From NCBI GenBank assembly GCA_910589415.1, contig OU342635.1, forward strand, positions 14,074,001 to 14,138,000: 64,000 bases of DNA. The letters run 5' to 3'. The first letter of the stretch is position 1, and every line of letters begins with the position of its first letter. Below, one piece after another: positions 1-11,187 of this stretch. Below the pieces are notes generated by a model. The model had not been told where the DNA came from. It searched no databases and saw only the letters and a program-made list of their open reading frames with translations. The DNA is from Malachius bipustulatus (lineage: Eukaryota > Arthropoda > Insecta > Coleoptera > Melyridae). Position numbers and translations under genes: made by a program.

Positions 1-48
1 GGTTGTACAATATTTGTGGAAAAATACAAATTTCATTGGTAATAACAA

Positions 49-335
49 ATACCGTGCGAGTACTGAGACTCTATAGGTACATAGGGGAATTGCAATTGGT
101 AGTTTATATGGTAAATTATTACTGTATAATTTCTATGGTAAATTGTTTCAATTGGATTGTTAGCAACAATACCTGCAATTAAGTATCAGGTATGCATGAT
201 AATTGGTAACTGTTTAAATGGAAAGTGGTACTTGAAATAGTGTTCAATTTCCCTATATAATATAAAGTTTCAGTATTCAACATAATCGTACAGAGCAATT
301 TGTCTACCTATAAAGACCCAGTACTCGCACGGTAT
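49..335. repeat. Short foldback element (inverted repeat)
   Basis: The ends are inverted copies of each other: ATACCGTGCGAGTACT near 49-65 is answered by AGTACTCGCACGGTAT at 320-335, and the match continues inward through CTATAGG and CCTATAA. The interior is AT-rich with no coding potential. This is the structure of a small non-autonomous DNA transposon (MITE or foldback). The superfamily cannot be assigned because no clear target-site duplication is visible. Confidence 0.6.
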
Positions 336-1669
336 ATCCTATGAGTAATTGCATTGGAAAAAATTTTCATGTCTTAGATTGAATTCTAATTAGAATTCTA
401 ATTCTTATTTTGATTTAAACCTTGTCTCTTTTATTACTAGTTGTTAGTCTTTAATTTTTTTTGATTAAAGCTTTTTTTCTTTGTTTTTTTTTGGCGATGA
501 TACGCTTATGCAAAAAAAAATTAAAATAAGTTTTTGTTGATAGTTGTTGAAGTTTGAAGTTTGCCATTGTGAAATCCATTCCCTGCGATGCGTAACTCGA
601 CTATGTTGCTTTTACTGGTATCCAAAGCACAAAGTTGACATTTCATAAATTTTTAAAAGTACAGTAATCAGTTAGCAAGGTTAGAGCACAAAACGACAAA
701 CAATAATAATTAGAGCTCACAAAACAGCCGTCAATACCTACCTACCGTTGAAACCAACTTCAAATTTTAATAGCACACCTAAATTGAAAACGGACACCAC
801 AAAAACCAGATCAAAAATCAACTACGCTATAAATGCTTGTAGGTACTGTTGTAACATATGAAAGTAAATTCGAATCGGTCAGTGCGCGGAAAATAATGAA
901 ACTCGTTCAGCTAACAGCATGTTCGCTCACGGCACACTTATCTTTGCTTCAATGGGTTTTTTTGTAACTTTTAACAATTTAACAAACTTCTCAGTAATTA
1001 AGCTTTGAGCTTAATGTTGACATTTTTTCATCAATGTGCGAATAAAACATATGACACATTATTGTTGTCAATTCGGCAACGTGCGCGAAGGATTTTGAGG
1101 CCTAAAGCGACAACAATTTCCTGCACTGTATAGAAATCTTGAATTTGTTTCCCTAGCAACAATCAACTTGGAACTAAATAAAAAATTTACTTGGGTCATT
1201 TTTATGATTTTTATTTCGATTTATTCGCTTACTTCAGTAAACCTGTCTAAAAAATGTTGTGTGCATCTCGAGCGCGAAATTATGGTGCTTTTAAGAATGA
1301 GTTTGTATCTGGACTCTCGCCTCAATAAAAAAAGCTATAATTCTAAAGCGCCAAAGTTCAATTTCGCGGACTTAGATACATGAATAACTATTTAAAACCT
1401 ACACCTCATTTCAGCAAATGTCAAAACAATAAATAAATTATTTGACAACAATAATAATTATTTATTAATTTAATTACTAATAATTGTTTGCATAACTTTG
1501 TCGATATTGTACTTATCTTATTGGGAGACAGTTTGAAAGTGTAAATACCACATTTTTTTGAATTTGAGGAAACAAGAAGGAGGCAATGTTAGAGGCATTT
1601 TTACGCATAAATATTTTTTTCCGAATAAGAAAATTCGAAAAAAGGAAAACGACTCCTACTGAAATCAAT
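336..1669. other. AT-rich non-coding stretch, nothing recognised
   Basis: This is low-GC sequence with homopolymer runs. The short open frames in it, such as the one at 1168-1383, have no recognisable domain and look like chance. It probably lies in the intron upstream of the first Rbp6 exon seen here. Confidence 0.5.
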
Positions 1670-2263
1670 ATGTACTACCACAGATGCAACGAAAATAGTT
1701 CTGTGGGAGGGGTAGAACTTCTAATCCATAAACGACATGTAGAAAATTTAATACAAATCAACAGTGTAAGCTCCAGAGTGTGATACGTAATATTAAAACT
1801 GAACCAATGATACAATATCAAAATTATCCAAGCCTATGCACCCACATCCCAACACCCAGATGAAGATACCGAAAACTTTTATGATGATAAAGCTCAAGCA
1901 ATGTCAGCTTTCCCAACCTATTTCACGGTGCAGGCTGGAGACTTCAATGCCAAGCTGGGGAAGAAACAAAATGAAGAAGAAACGTCACTGGAATGCTGTG
2001 GGATAAGAGAAAGAAACGAACGAGGAAACCCACTGCTCCAGTTTCTTCTCCAGCACCAACTAGCAGCTATGAATACTTTTTTCAAAAAAGCAGAACATCG
2101 AAAGTGGACATATAAATACTAAAAATTTTATGAAACAAAATAAAACTACTCGGAAAACACCCTTAACATAAAGATGAGCTAAGAAAACTGAATAAAGATA
2201 TAACAAAAGTCGTAAGAACCACATCAGAAAATACAATAACAAATGGGTGACTAGAATTTCATA

Positions 2264-3003
2264 TACAGTGCTTCCCAAAAGTAACGGATAAATTCGATAA
2301 AACGGAAAGCGCTGTTATTTTGAAAAAATAAAAAAACAGGTCGATTTTGGTTTAGAGTTGTTCAACTTTTGACATAATATTTGGGTATACAGGGTGATGC
2401 ACGAAAAAGTGGTGACGTCATCGGCATTTTTTTAAATGGCAACCTTTATTTTTTATTATATTTTTTGACACTTTATCCAATTGCCAATACGGTAATTTAA
2501 TCATTTTGTAACGTTAAATAAGGAAATTTCGGAGAAAATAACTTAATTTCGACAGATTTAATAGATTTAATTTAATTTAATTTAACAGATTCAATTTGAT
2601 AGACTTAATTTAATAGACAGATCTTATAAAATTACCATGGAAACAGTCATTTTTATTTGATTTTTTTTTTATCGTTAATGTTCCGATTTTCACATCAGTG
2701 AAAAGTGCACAATTTCGACTCACAAGTTGTTTTCTCAGAAATTTCCTTATTTAAGGTTACAAATTGATTACATTATCATATTGGCAATTGAATGAGGTAT
2801 CAAAAAATGGAAAAAAAATAAGGGTTGTCATTTTTAAAGATGCCGATGACGTCACCACTTTTTCGCGCATCACCTTGTATACCCCAATATTATGTCGAAA
2901 GTTGAACAACTCAAAAACAAAATCGACCTGTTTTTTTAGTTTTTCAAAAAAACAGCCCTCTCAGTTTTATCGAATTTATCCGTTACTTTTGGGAAGCACT
3001 GTA
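2264..3003. mobile_element. Tc1/mariner-like foldback MITE inserted in the LINE
   Basis: The two halves form a long, nearly complete palindrome. TACAGTGCTTCCCAAAAGTA at the left is mirrored by TACTTTTGGGAAGCACTGTA at the right, and pairing continues through CGATAAAAC, ACAGGTCGATTTTG and GTTGTTCAACTTT. Each end is flanked by TA, the target duplication of the Tc1/mariner superfamily, and CAGTG termini fit that group. There is no transposase, so it is non-autonomous. It carries a second palindrome in its centre (2388-2879). Confidence 0.8.
2388..2879. mobile_element. Second foldback element nested in the first
   Basis: TACAGGGTGATGCACGAAAA at the left is answered by TTTTCGCGCATCACCTTGTA at the right, both next to TA. 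The arms continue with GTGGTGACGTCATCGGCAT and its complement near 2843-2858. It sits between the arms of the 2264-3003 element. Alternatively it may simply be the inner part of one long foldback whose inner junction happens to look like an end. Confidence 0.6.
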
Positions 3004-4290
3004 TAAGAAAATAAAAGCATGAGGGTACTACGTAACAAATTGAGTAGAGGAAAGGCGTAAATGGGTAAACTGGAAAATGAGAGAGAACAAATAACAAGCA
3101 ATAGAGAAGAAGTATTAAAGATTGTCGAAGACTTTTTCAGTAAACTATATAGGAACCAGATTAAAACAAAAACATCAGAAAATATACCTCACATACTAAA
3201 CCAAGGATCGGAAGAAATGCCAACGATAACTGAAGAAGAGGTCCTCAAGTCGTTGTAAGAGATGAAGAACGATAGAGCACCTGGCGAATACGGTGTTGTG
3301 GTGGAAGCCATCAAACTGGGTGGAAATGAGTTACTCAAGGCAATAACTAAACTCTTTAATAAATGCCTAGAGAAGGAACAGTCCCACGAACATGGAACAA
3401 TGCCATCATTCTTATTTTATACAAGAAAGGCAGTATCACAAACGACTTACGAATAAACTTGACCTGCGTATCAGCCAAGAGAACAAGCAGGCTTCCTTGC
3501 CGGATACGGAACAAACGACTACCTCCAAGTGGTAAAATTATTAATAGAGAAATCCATAGAATATAACAAGCCCTTAGTACTAACATTCGTCCACTATGAA
3601 AAGGCATTCAACTCCATAAATCACCATGAATTGTTCAAAGCTCTAGCAAACTGTCGTATTGACTATCATTACGTTTCCATACTACGGTACACATAATATG
3701 AGCAGGCAACAGCAAAAGTAATAATACATGCGGAAACGTATCAGTTCAAGATCGAAAAGGGCGTCTGACAAGGTGACACAATTTCCCCCAAACTTTTCAC
3801 AACCCTAGTACAGTATATGTTTAAAAACATCGAATTAGACAAGAAGGGCATAAACGTGGATGCAAAAAACCTAAGCCACCTTTTGCTGACGATATCGTGC
3901 TGATCTCAGATCGACTAGACGAGGCAATGATCTCAGAACTATCCGCAGCTTCCCAAAAAGTAGGCTTGAAAGTCAACATTTCCAAGACCAAATTTATGAC
4001 AAATATAGTCCTTAGCTGTAACCCAATAAATGCAATACGTAACATCTTACAAATAGCTGTGACATGAGATCCGAATAGGAAGAGACAATCAGACCTACGA
4101 ACTGACCTGGGCTGTCTTTTGCAGGCTGAGACATGTATTCAAATCAGATATACCGATATGTCTCAAACGAAAGGTGTTTTACCAATGCGTCCTCCCGGGA
4201 TTGACGTATGGCTCGAAAACACTAACATTAACACAAAAAACTGTCAATAAAATAAGAATAACCCAAAGATCCATGGAAAGGTCCATGTTT

Positions 4291-7200
4291 TCTATGTTTT
4301 TGGTGATCTTTTATTTTAAATTCAAAAATTATATCTTTTTAAATAGGAATTTCTAAGCAAGCCTTAATTTTTCCTTAAATCTTGAAACGTCTCTTTATTT
4401 TTATTTTTTTTAAATAGATTCTAAAACCGATTCTAGAGCAACTCAACTCAAGAAAAATCATCTGTAACGAAAACATGTAATCTTAACCAACGATGTTTGG
4501 CGTTTAAAAATGTAGATGTAAGTAATAAGTTCCGTAAACTTCTTGATCTTGCTAGAAGATTACTCCCAAAGTTGGTATTATTAACTGTCGCACCAATGAA
4601 GAGACGTTTTTTTTTCACGGCAAATCATGCCATCAGATGATCATAGCAAAAGATAAGTGGGCTCCTACCTGGCGAGCGCAGATTACTTCCAGAAGGCTTT
4701 CCGATAGACATTCCTAGTTTCTCGTAGCGTAAGTAAGTGCAGTTTCAGGACGCAAATCTCCGTATTAATAACGCAGCATGGTATAAGAGGACGGCGTATA
4801 CTTCAAATCGTCGGCAGCCACGTTCGGGAGCGGCTGTAGAGATAGAGTACCGAACACTGATATACGTGATTAAGGGTTTCCAACCACTTCACACTCCCGC
4901 CGTTTTAGGGATGACGGGGATGGAATAAGCCGCTGCCATTGCCGCTTTAGATGGGAAACTGCAACCACCACACATTTTAATTTAGAGATTTAATACGTCA
5001 AAGCGCGTTTATCACTTCAGTGACAAAGATACAGCCGTTACATGTTACGTTATAATCAGCTTTGCCATCATAAGTGCTGATCACCAGGCTATTATATCTT
5101 TCTATGCTTTAAATATGAATATAAGCAGATAGATATATGGTATAATCATGAATAATGGTTATGAATAAGGCAAAAAGACATTCAAAGTAATCAAGGCACT
5201 GTTCAGAGAGTTTTCTTCCAAGCCTTTTCTATGGAAAAAGATAACCTCCTCGGATTTTGCCTCAGATAGTCACATAAACTCCTATGTCTGATTGCTGAAC
5301 AAAATATTGAAGCTACTGATTAATGAAAAAGTTGTTGGCCTTAAAAAGAGAATTTTCCTGTAAATTAGGTACACATGAACTAGATTTCTCCCTTTTCAAT
5401 ATATTATACCTACTTCTATAACAGTGTTTTCAGAACTCACGCACTTTTGAACTGGATATACTTACATTTCTCGGCGTAAACAGTTTTGAAAGACTTTTCC
5501 CGTTCAACATTTTCACTTTTTCAATCTTTGATCTCCCAATCCAAACATAGTAAAGATCACGCTCGTAAGGAGACGGTGATCTAAGGACATCTCGACGTTC
5601 TCCATCACTCATCCATTGTCCCGCTCGAACGCTTTCCCGTTAAGAAGTTGAAAAACAAGTCTCCAGTTCGCCTCCTCGATCTCAATCCGTATTACAATCC
5701 GAGAGAGAGTGATGGGCCAGCGATTCGTAACTAATTAAGGATACCGCCACTCTGGGACTGCTGGTAACGTCACTTCTGGCAGTCAGGGACCCAATTCCGA
5801 GTCACGGCCAGCAACAATAGGCCGCAAGGGCATGCCGATCCTCTTAGTTAACCGAAATAGAATCTTATGCGGTGGATAGATAATAAACAACTTGATCATC
5901 AACAACAATGAGTGGATTATAGTAACTGAGTCGAATAAAATCTAACTTCTGAAGTATGTTTATGTAAATACAGAATTGGTACTCGAGTTTTCAGGGCAAT
6001 AACGCGCATGTCAGTGTTGAAGTTGTAGTCGTACTATGTTGCCCGATTCAGTAGCTGAATTTTTACAATTTTATGTATTTCAGCTGAAACAAACAATGGT
6101 CGTTCGTCCGGAAGGCAATTGCAAACTACCGGAAGTAAATTTTCCCACTAAAACCTCACAGATAGTCCTGCTCCGACTCTGGCGATAAGACAGGAAGTCC
6201 TAGAATATGAGTGTACGTAAACTGAAAAACCCCACTAAGGGCAAATTCACTTTGTTGCCGACATCCTGTCTGCCTTAACATTCTTATTTCTTCCTGTCAG
6301 CCCACTTTAAATCTAATAATAACATTATCTACATCACCTTATAGGGATCTCTAATAGGTACTACTTATAAAATTGTTAAGTGAGGGAAAGACACTTAGAT
6401 AGGTATTTTTTTATTTTTTTATCTGTAAGAAGTTCCTTCTTCATGCTTCTAATTCTACGGTTATGGGGAAATTTAGAGTGCTTATACTCTTCTGTTACCT
6501 TCTGGGGGTAATAACTTTTTCTTCTACCGGTAAAAAATTCAACGCTTTTGTTCAAACAGTTTATCCATTAGTACTAATTAATTACGAAAGTGAGGGTGGA
6601 TTGATTACACCCTGCGGGAACGGAGTACACTGTAGTGAGGTTTATGTTGGCGTGAAACATGCAGAGGATAAAAGAAATCGCAAGGCCAGCGTAGATTTAG
6701 AGGCGAATAGCCTCAGAGGAGTTAAAAAGAGATGAAAGAGACCTGGAGAGAAGTTGGAGTTCTTATAAGCTCGACGCAGAATAGAATCAGAAATACAAGG
6801 CATGCATTCAAGTTTTTTTTTATACCTCAATTTATATTTTTTGGTGTTACTGAATTTCTCGCAACTCTTCAAGCTCATCGACACTAGGGGATCTGCAGTC
6901 GCCCTTTTTCTCAGATTCTTCGAAATATTTTAAAGTTTCATCCATAATATTTTGGTTCTAGAATCCACTTTAAGTCAGTTTGCAGCAAGAAGATATTATA
7001 TTCCTCGATTTGATCAACTGTCAAGCATTGCATGATTGCTTCGTCTTTTCCTCAAAACACTTTTAATTTTCCAAATATTGAAATTTGGATAAACGCTATT
7101 TTCTCTGGAACTAAAATTCACACCTTGAGTCTAATGTGCTCAAACCTAATCGTTTGGAAAACACAAAAATGCATACCAAATAAACCAAAATTTAAAAATA

Positions 7201-9031
7201 ACTGATAACGAAATGGTGTTAGCTTTTTCGCGAGCAGTAATACGTGATTAATTTCATTTACCGCGTACACTTTGAAAACCAAATGTTGTAACAGTTTATT
7301 GCGATTGCCGTGACCCAACTTGTAAAATGCCACTGCCAGATAATCATGTGGTAACTGCGTGGAAATGTCAGGTATCAGCCCTCATCATAGTCGGCTCATG
7401 CAAGCATCTTAATTTTTGATAATATTAATTAATTGACGTGTAATTAAATATTTATTTTAATTATAAGAGACTACAAGTTTCACTCGGTGTTTTCTGCATA
7501 GCTATTGATAAAGCACCTGAATTGTTTCTTGTACTCTGAAAAACCCAGTAGCATCCAATTTAACACCACCGTCACAACTTTTTCATCGGTCTGAGCTTCC
7601 GGATTGAAGTTTCCTATCTGCTTGTTTTAAATTCCATTACCTAATTAAAATAAAAGGCTCATCGGAATAGCGAAGGCAGTACTATCAGTCTAAGCTGTTG
7701 CCCGGCCATATCTCTCCCGCGATCACCGTCCCGACCACGGAAACGAGCCATCAGCGCCCCAACGTTGGAGGTAACAATGGGAATTACTCTGGTTTTGTGG
7801 CGTATAAAATGCAATTTACATGCTTCCCAGGAGATCGATGTATCCACTCTATGCAAACACAATGCTCGACGGTTCCGTCCTATACCCCTCTTGGTCTCTG
7901 CCCTGACTCTACAAGCTTTCGCCAAATGGGATTCATATCCCATGCAGCTATAGGTCATAATATGCATGAGCTGTTTGAAATAGTAAGTATAGTATAAGTG
8001 TAAGATTTGTCTATTGATTATATCTTTGGCCATTTTTCTATGGTGGCAACTGCTTCTGCGTTACGTCAGCTCAGCACGAATATAAGCTACTACTCTAATA
8101 ATTCGAGCTACTATTGGTATCGTTCAAACGTTAGAGATATATATAGAGGGTAAGATTTTCACTAGATTCTTTCAAAAATAATCGGGGTTAGGTAATAAAA
8201 GATGAATTTTGTAAAAAAATAATTTGTAGCATTTTTGCAAGTTTTAAATTTCTGGAAGTTCCAAATTAGGAAACAAATTTCTACTTCGCTAATAATATGA
8301 TCTAATCTCACGACTTCAAAGTTACACTCGCGCTTCTTGCCCGTTTCGCTGCCTCCGCCCCTCCGAAGTTTTCCGTTCCTTCCACCTTCCTTGTCCATTC
8401 CATCACCTTTCTTTCTACCAATAGAAACCCTAGGTAACCGACATCACCAAATAAGGAGTTGTTCTACATCCTTATTAACTTGGTGTTAATTCTAAATATG
8501 TCACTTTCGGTGGACTATTTCTGCGCGTCCTATGCGCGAGTATTTTTCACGTGATCTCTCCAAATTGCGCGCTTTAGGAATTGTCCTCCACGTTGAACAA
8601 GGACATTGAAGTTCAGGATATTTTCAATAAAAAGGTCGTTGGGTTGGGACTTATTTCTGATTTTATCTCGAGAAAATAATTCCTCTTTCACATTTTTAAT
8701 ATTTTAAGGTATTCATAAAAGAAACTTTAACGCACTAATACAAGATTAGATGACATTTTCATGTTGTGTTTCAAGAATCTCTTTAATAAACCAACATTTC
8801 CGAACAGTTCTGAATCTATCACAACGACCCACTCATGATAAATCTACTACTTAACATTAAAGCAAATAAATTGGAATCGCGTCGATTTTCTGTCTTTTAC
8901 AGGAATTTTTGTTTCGAGATTACTCATTTAGTCACCAACAAGTCTTGTTGATTTATGAAAAAAATCAAGGGACACCTATTTTAAGCCTACCTTAATATAA
9001 AAAAAATAATTGTAATCTGGATTTGTTTCAG
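4291..9031. other. Upstream intronic sequence with a few GC-richer pockets
   Basis: No exon with acceptable splice sites and a Musashi-like translation was found here. Moderately GC-rich islands at about 4640-4960, 5640-5870 and 7650-8050 stand out from the AT-rich background. They lack codon-like structure and may be conserved regulatory DNA or old repeats. Since the RRM2 exon is not seen, this stretch is taken as the 3' part of the intron after RRM2. Confidence 0.45.
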
Positions 9032-9116
9032 GTGGAGTGCAAGAAAGCCCAGCCGAAGGAAGTTATGCTCCCAGCGAACCTGGCCAAGACCCGTGCGGCC
9101 GGCAGGGGTGCATACG
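9032..9116 (+). CDS. Rbp6: Rbp6/Musashi exon A, post-RRM2 linker (short form)
   Basis: The exon begins after the acceptor ATTTGTTTCAG in phase 0 and reads VECKKAQPKEVMLPANLAKT followed by RAAGRGAY. VECKKAQPKEVM is the signature that follows the second RRM in Musashi-family proteins, which bind UAG-containing RNA and control translation and splicing. The last base before the donor is the first base of a codon (phase 1), and the donor at 9117 is a consensus GTGAGT. The exon can therefore join the microexon at 17963 (split codon GAT) or the exon at 21171 (split codon GGT). The RRM exons themselves lie outside the window. The family assignment is firm. Rbp6 rather than its paralogue msi is inferred from the downstream exons. 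Confidence 0.93.
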
Positions 9117-9472
9117 GTGAGTTGCTAATGCTGAACCCGTCGCCCGGGGGCGGCCACCACCTTCTACCCGGAGTGGCCGCGGGCTCTTCGACGGCACTCC
9201 GCTACGCGCCATACCCGGCTCCCGGCACCGCCGCCCCCGTCCACCATCACGTGCCGGTGGCGGCGATCGCCGTCGCGCCCGCCCCTCATCTACATTACGC
9301 GACACCCCTGTACGACGTGACCGGCTGTAAGCGAGTGCTGGCCGCCCCGGCTCTCAGGCCTATGGCCACCCGGGGCGGACACGCTCTCACCTACAGCATG
9401 AGTGATCTATTCAATCTGCAAGGGTTAGATTTGCCCGGTACCGTCTACACTACCACCGGGTTGGGAATTTAA
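9117..9472 (+). CDS. Rbp6: Rbp6 alternative C-terminus 1 (exon A read-through)
   Basis: If the GTGAGT donor is not used, the frame stays open from AY into GELLMLNPSPGGG and ends at TAA (9470-9472) with TGLGI, about 118 further codons. The segment is strongly GC-rich with GC-ending codons, then composition drops to AT-rich right after the stop, as expected for real coding sequence. The tail is low-complexity, rich in Pro, Ala, Gly and His, and contains ALRYAPYPAPG, HLHYATPLYD and HALTYSMSDL. No folded domain is evident. The likely product is a short isoform ending soon after the RRMs. No AATAAA was seen in the 550 bases after the stop, so the polyadenylation site is unclear. Confidence 0.75.
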
Positions 9473-9585
9473 GGGACGCGCTAGCAGTAACATTATAAAA
9501 CGTCCTCCTGTATTCGAGGTAGATCGAAGGAAAGTTTTCATCGCACACATAATGTCAACGCTTAGAAGTCTTTTATACTTTTTTT
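9473..9585 (+). other. Possible 3' UTR of the read-through isoform
   Basis: AT-rich sequence directly after the TAA of the exon A extension, before the nested repeat cluster. No canonical polyadenylation signal is present. Confidence 0.35.
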
Positions 9586-10569
9586 ACTAGATGATTCAGT
9601 GGTAACTGGTAAGAACCATAAATTGAAGGGTTTGTAGATAAAGCTACGATATTAGGAAAATTCGTCTAAATTTTTTTTTTTACCGAGTAACAGGGTGTTT
9701 AAATGTCGATCTGCGTGTGTCTTTTTATTCTCTTTCTACAGAGTGGACCATAATTATAAACAATAATTTTGTTTACAGGTTTTCTATTTATTAGCCAGTA
9801 TTTGAAAAAATTGTGGGTACCGAAAAAACCGAAGCATCCAGCGACTAAATTACTATAAAAAAAGCATACTTATAAAATTTCGATACCATTTTCTATAAAG
9901 ATTCAATTGCGTCGTTTTTGTTATTTTTAATTTATTATTTTTTATTCATCTTTTATTACAATTTCCCAAATAATTAGATTTACAACTTTTCCACAATATC
10001 CACTGGATATGAATAATTCCGATCTTCTATACAGGGTGAGTTTTTTTTCAATGTTTAGTAAAGAGATCTCGTAAAATATTCCAGTTAAACGAACTGTTAA
10101 CCCGGGAGTGGTCGCTAGGTGAGCATTTAGCTCACCATTGTCTTTAAACTGTAATTATTCTGTTACCTACTTGAACTCGTTCAATCTTGTCGATTTTTCT
10201 AGCTTAGTTTATAGCCTTAAGAAGAAACGTAGAAAGGATTTTGTAATGAAAATTGGATAAATTTATTTTTTATTGATGCTTCATTCACCGCAGTTGCCGC
10301 TGCGCGAGCTAAACGCTCATTAGCGACCACCCGCGTCACTCAAGTGCTCTTATGTTTAGGTCTGCTAGCCATATGCAAGGGTTGCTGTAATTTCTTTATC
10401 TGAAGTTCTTTGTTGTTTTTGTGGTATTATGTTATTAGCTTAGTTAAGAATCGAATCAGTTTGTGTTATTTAATGTAAAAAATCCTATAGTTATATACCA
10501 AAAAAATTTATATTGGCAAGTTAACATTATTCCCCCTTATTTTAAAATACCTACAACAAATATTGCCAA

Positions 10570-11187
10570 TACAGGGTGTTCGGTTATTGGAAAGCCAAAA
10601 TAAAATTTCATATTATACAAAACCACATCATCAACATAAAAAAGAATAACTTTGTCTTGATCGGGCTTCATTCAGGAAATATTTCCAAAAATGTAAAACT
10701 AAATCATCTATAAATATTTTATTTTTTTCAGTACATAGGGCCGGTTGTTCGTACGTCAGTTAAAAATTTTGAGATAACTACTGATTTTAAAATGCCCTGT
10801 ATTATCAAACCATTGGTCTGATATTTCTGAAAATGAATTCTGCTCGCTTTAAGAAGAGTTAATTACTGATTAAAAATACAAGATCATTAATTATATTCGC
10901 CGTATTTTCAAAATTTGCAATTTAAAATCAGTAGTTATCTCAAAATTTTTAACTGACGTACGAACAACCGGCCCTTAGACAGCCAAATTAAAATTTCATC
11001 AAAAATTTAATTAAATTTAAATTTTTATTTGTTTTATTAAAAAATAAAAACATTTTCCAGGTAGGCTTTGTTTAGGAAATACTCAGCAAAAAAAAAAAAG
11101 CAACGCCTGATCTGGAAATTCTTTTTTATGCTTCTAATGCGGTTTTGTAAATTTAATTTTAGATGTCCGATCACCAAACACCCTGTA
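10570..11187. mobile_element. Level 4 inverted-repeat element (TACAGGGTGTT ends)
   Basis: TACAGGGTGTTCGG at the left mirrors the right-hand end CCAAACACCCTGTA. It is located inside the piggyBac-like element and has no coding frame. Confidence 0.65.
10738..10974. mobile_element. Level 5: small near-perfect foldback
   Basis: The 237-bp palindrome has GGGCCGGTTGTTCGTACGTC at the left and GACGTACGAACAACCGGCCC at the right. The arms continue without a visible mismatch through AGTTAAAAATTTTGAG and ATAACTACTGATTTTAAA. The high arm identity suggests it is the youngest insertion in the nest. Confidence 0.8.

Larger units (their letters stand above)
1670..4290 (+). mobile_element. Decayed RTE-type LINE (endonuclease + reverse transcriptase), interrupted
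   Basis: Translation in shifting + frames recovers the ordered parts of a non-LTR retrotransposon polyprotein. The apurinic-type endonuclease is seen as GVELLIHK near 1710, QAYAPTS near 1830 and the hallmark GDFNAKLG near 1935. Reverse transcriptase blocks follow: MKNDRAPGEYG near 3262, YEKAFNSINHHEL near 3595, the catalytic FADDIVLIS near 3880, and VNISKTKF near 3975. The C-terminal block VLPGLTYGSKTLTLTQK near 4190 ends in TQRSMERSM. This combination is typical of RTE/BovB-like elements of insects. In-frame stops and frameshifts are scattered throughout, so the copy is dead. A palindromic element (2264-3003) splits it between endonuclease and RT. The 3' end after 4290 is missing. Confidence 0.88.

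Noticed and set aside
2060..2278. 72-codon minus-strand frame
   Set aside because: It is the shadow of the decayed LINE endonuclease region.
6463..6735. 90-codon ATG frame with a hydrophobic N-terminus like a signal peptide
   Set aside because: No recognisable domain, no splice or expression evidence, and the remainder of the frame looks random. It is kept out of the annotation but could be retested with RNA data.
7659..8033. 124-codon minus-strand open frame
   Set aside because: It overlaps an open frame on the other strand, has no known motif, and the region looks like a non-coding pocket.
1..9031. Search for the RRM1/RRM2 exons of Rbp6
   Set aside because: No RNP1-like motif (such as RGFGFV) with splice sites was found, so the RRM exons must lie upstream of the window.
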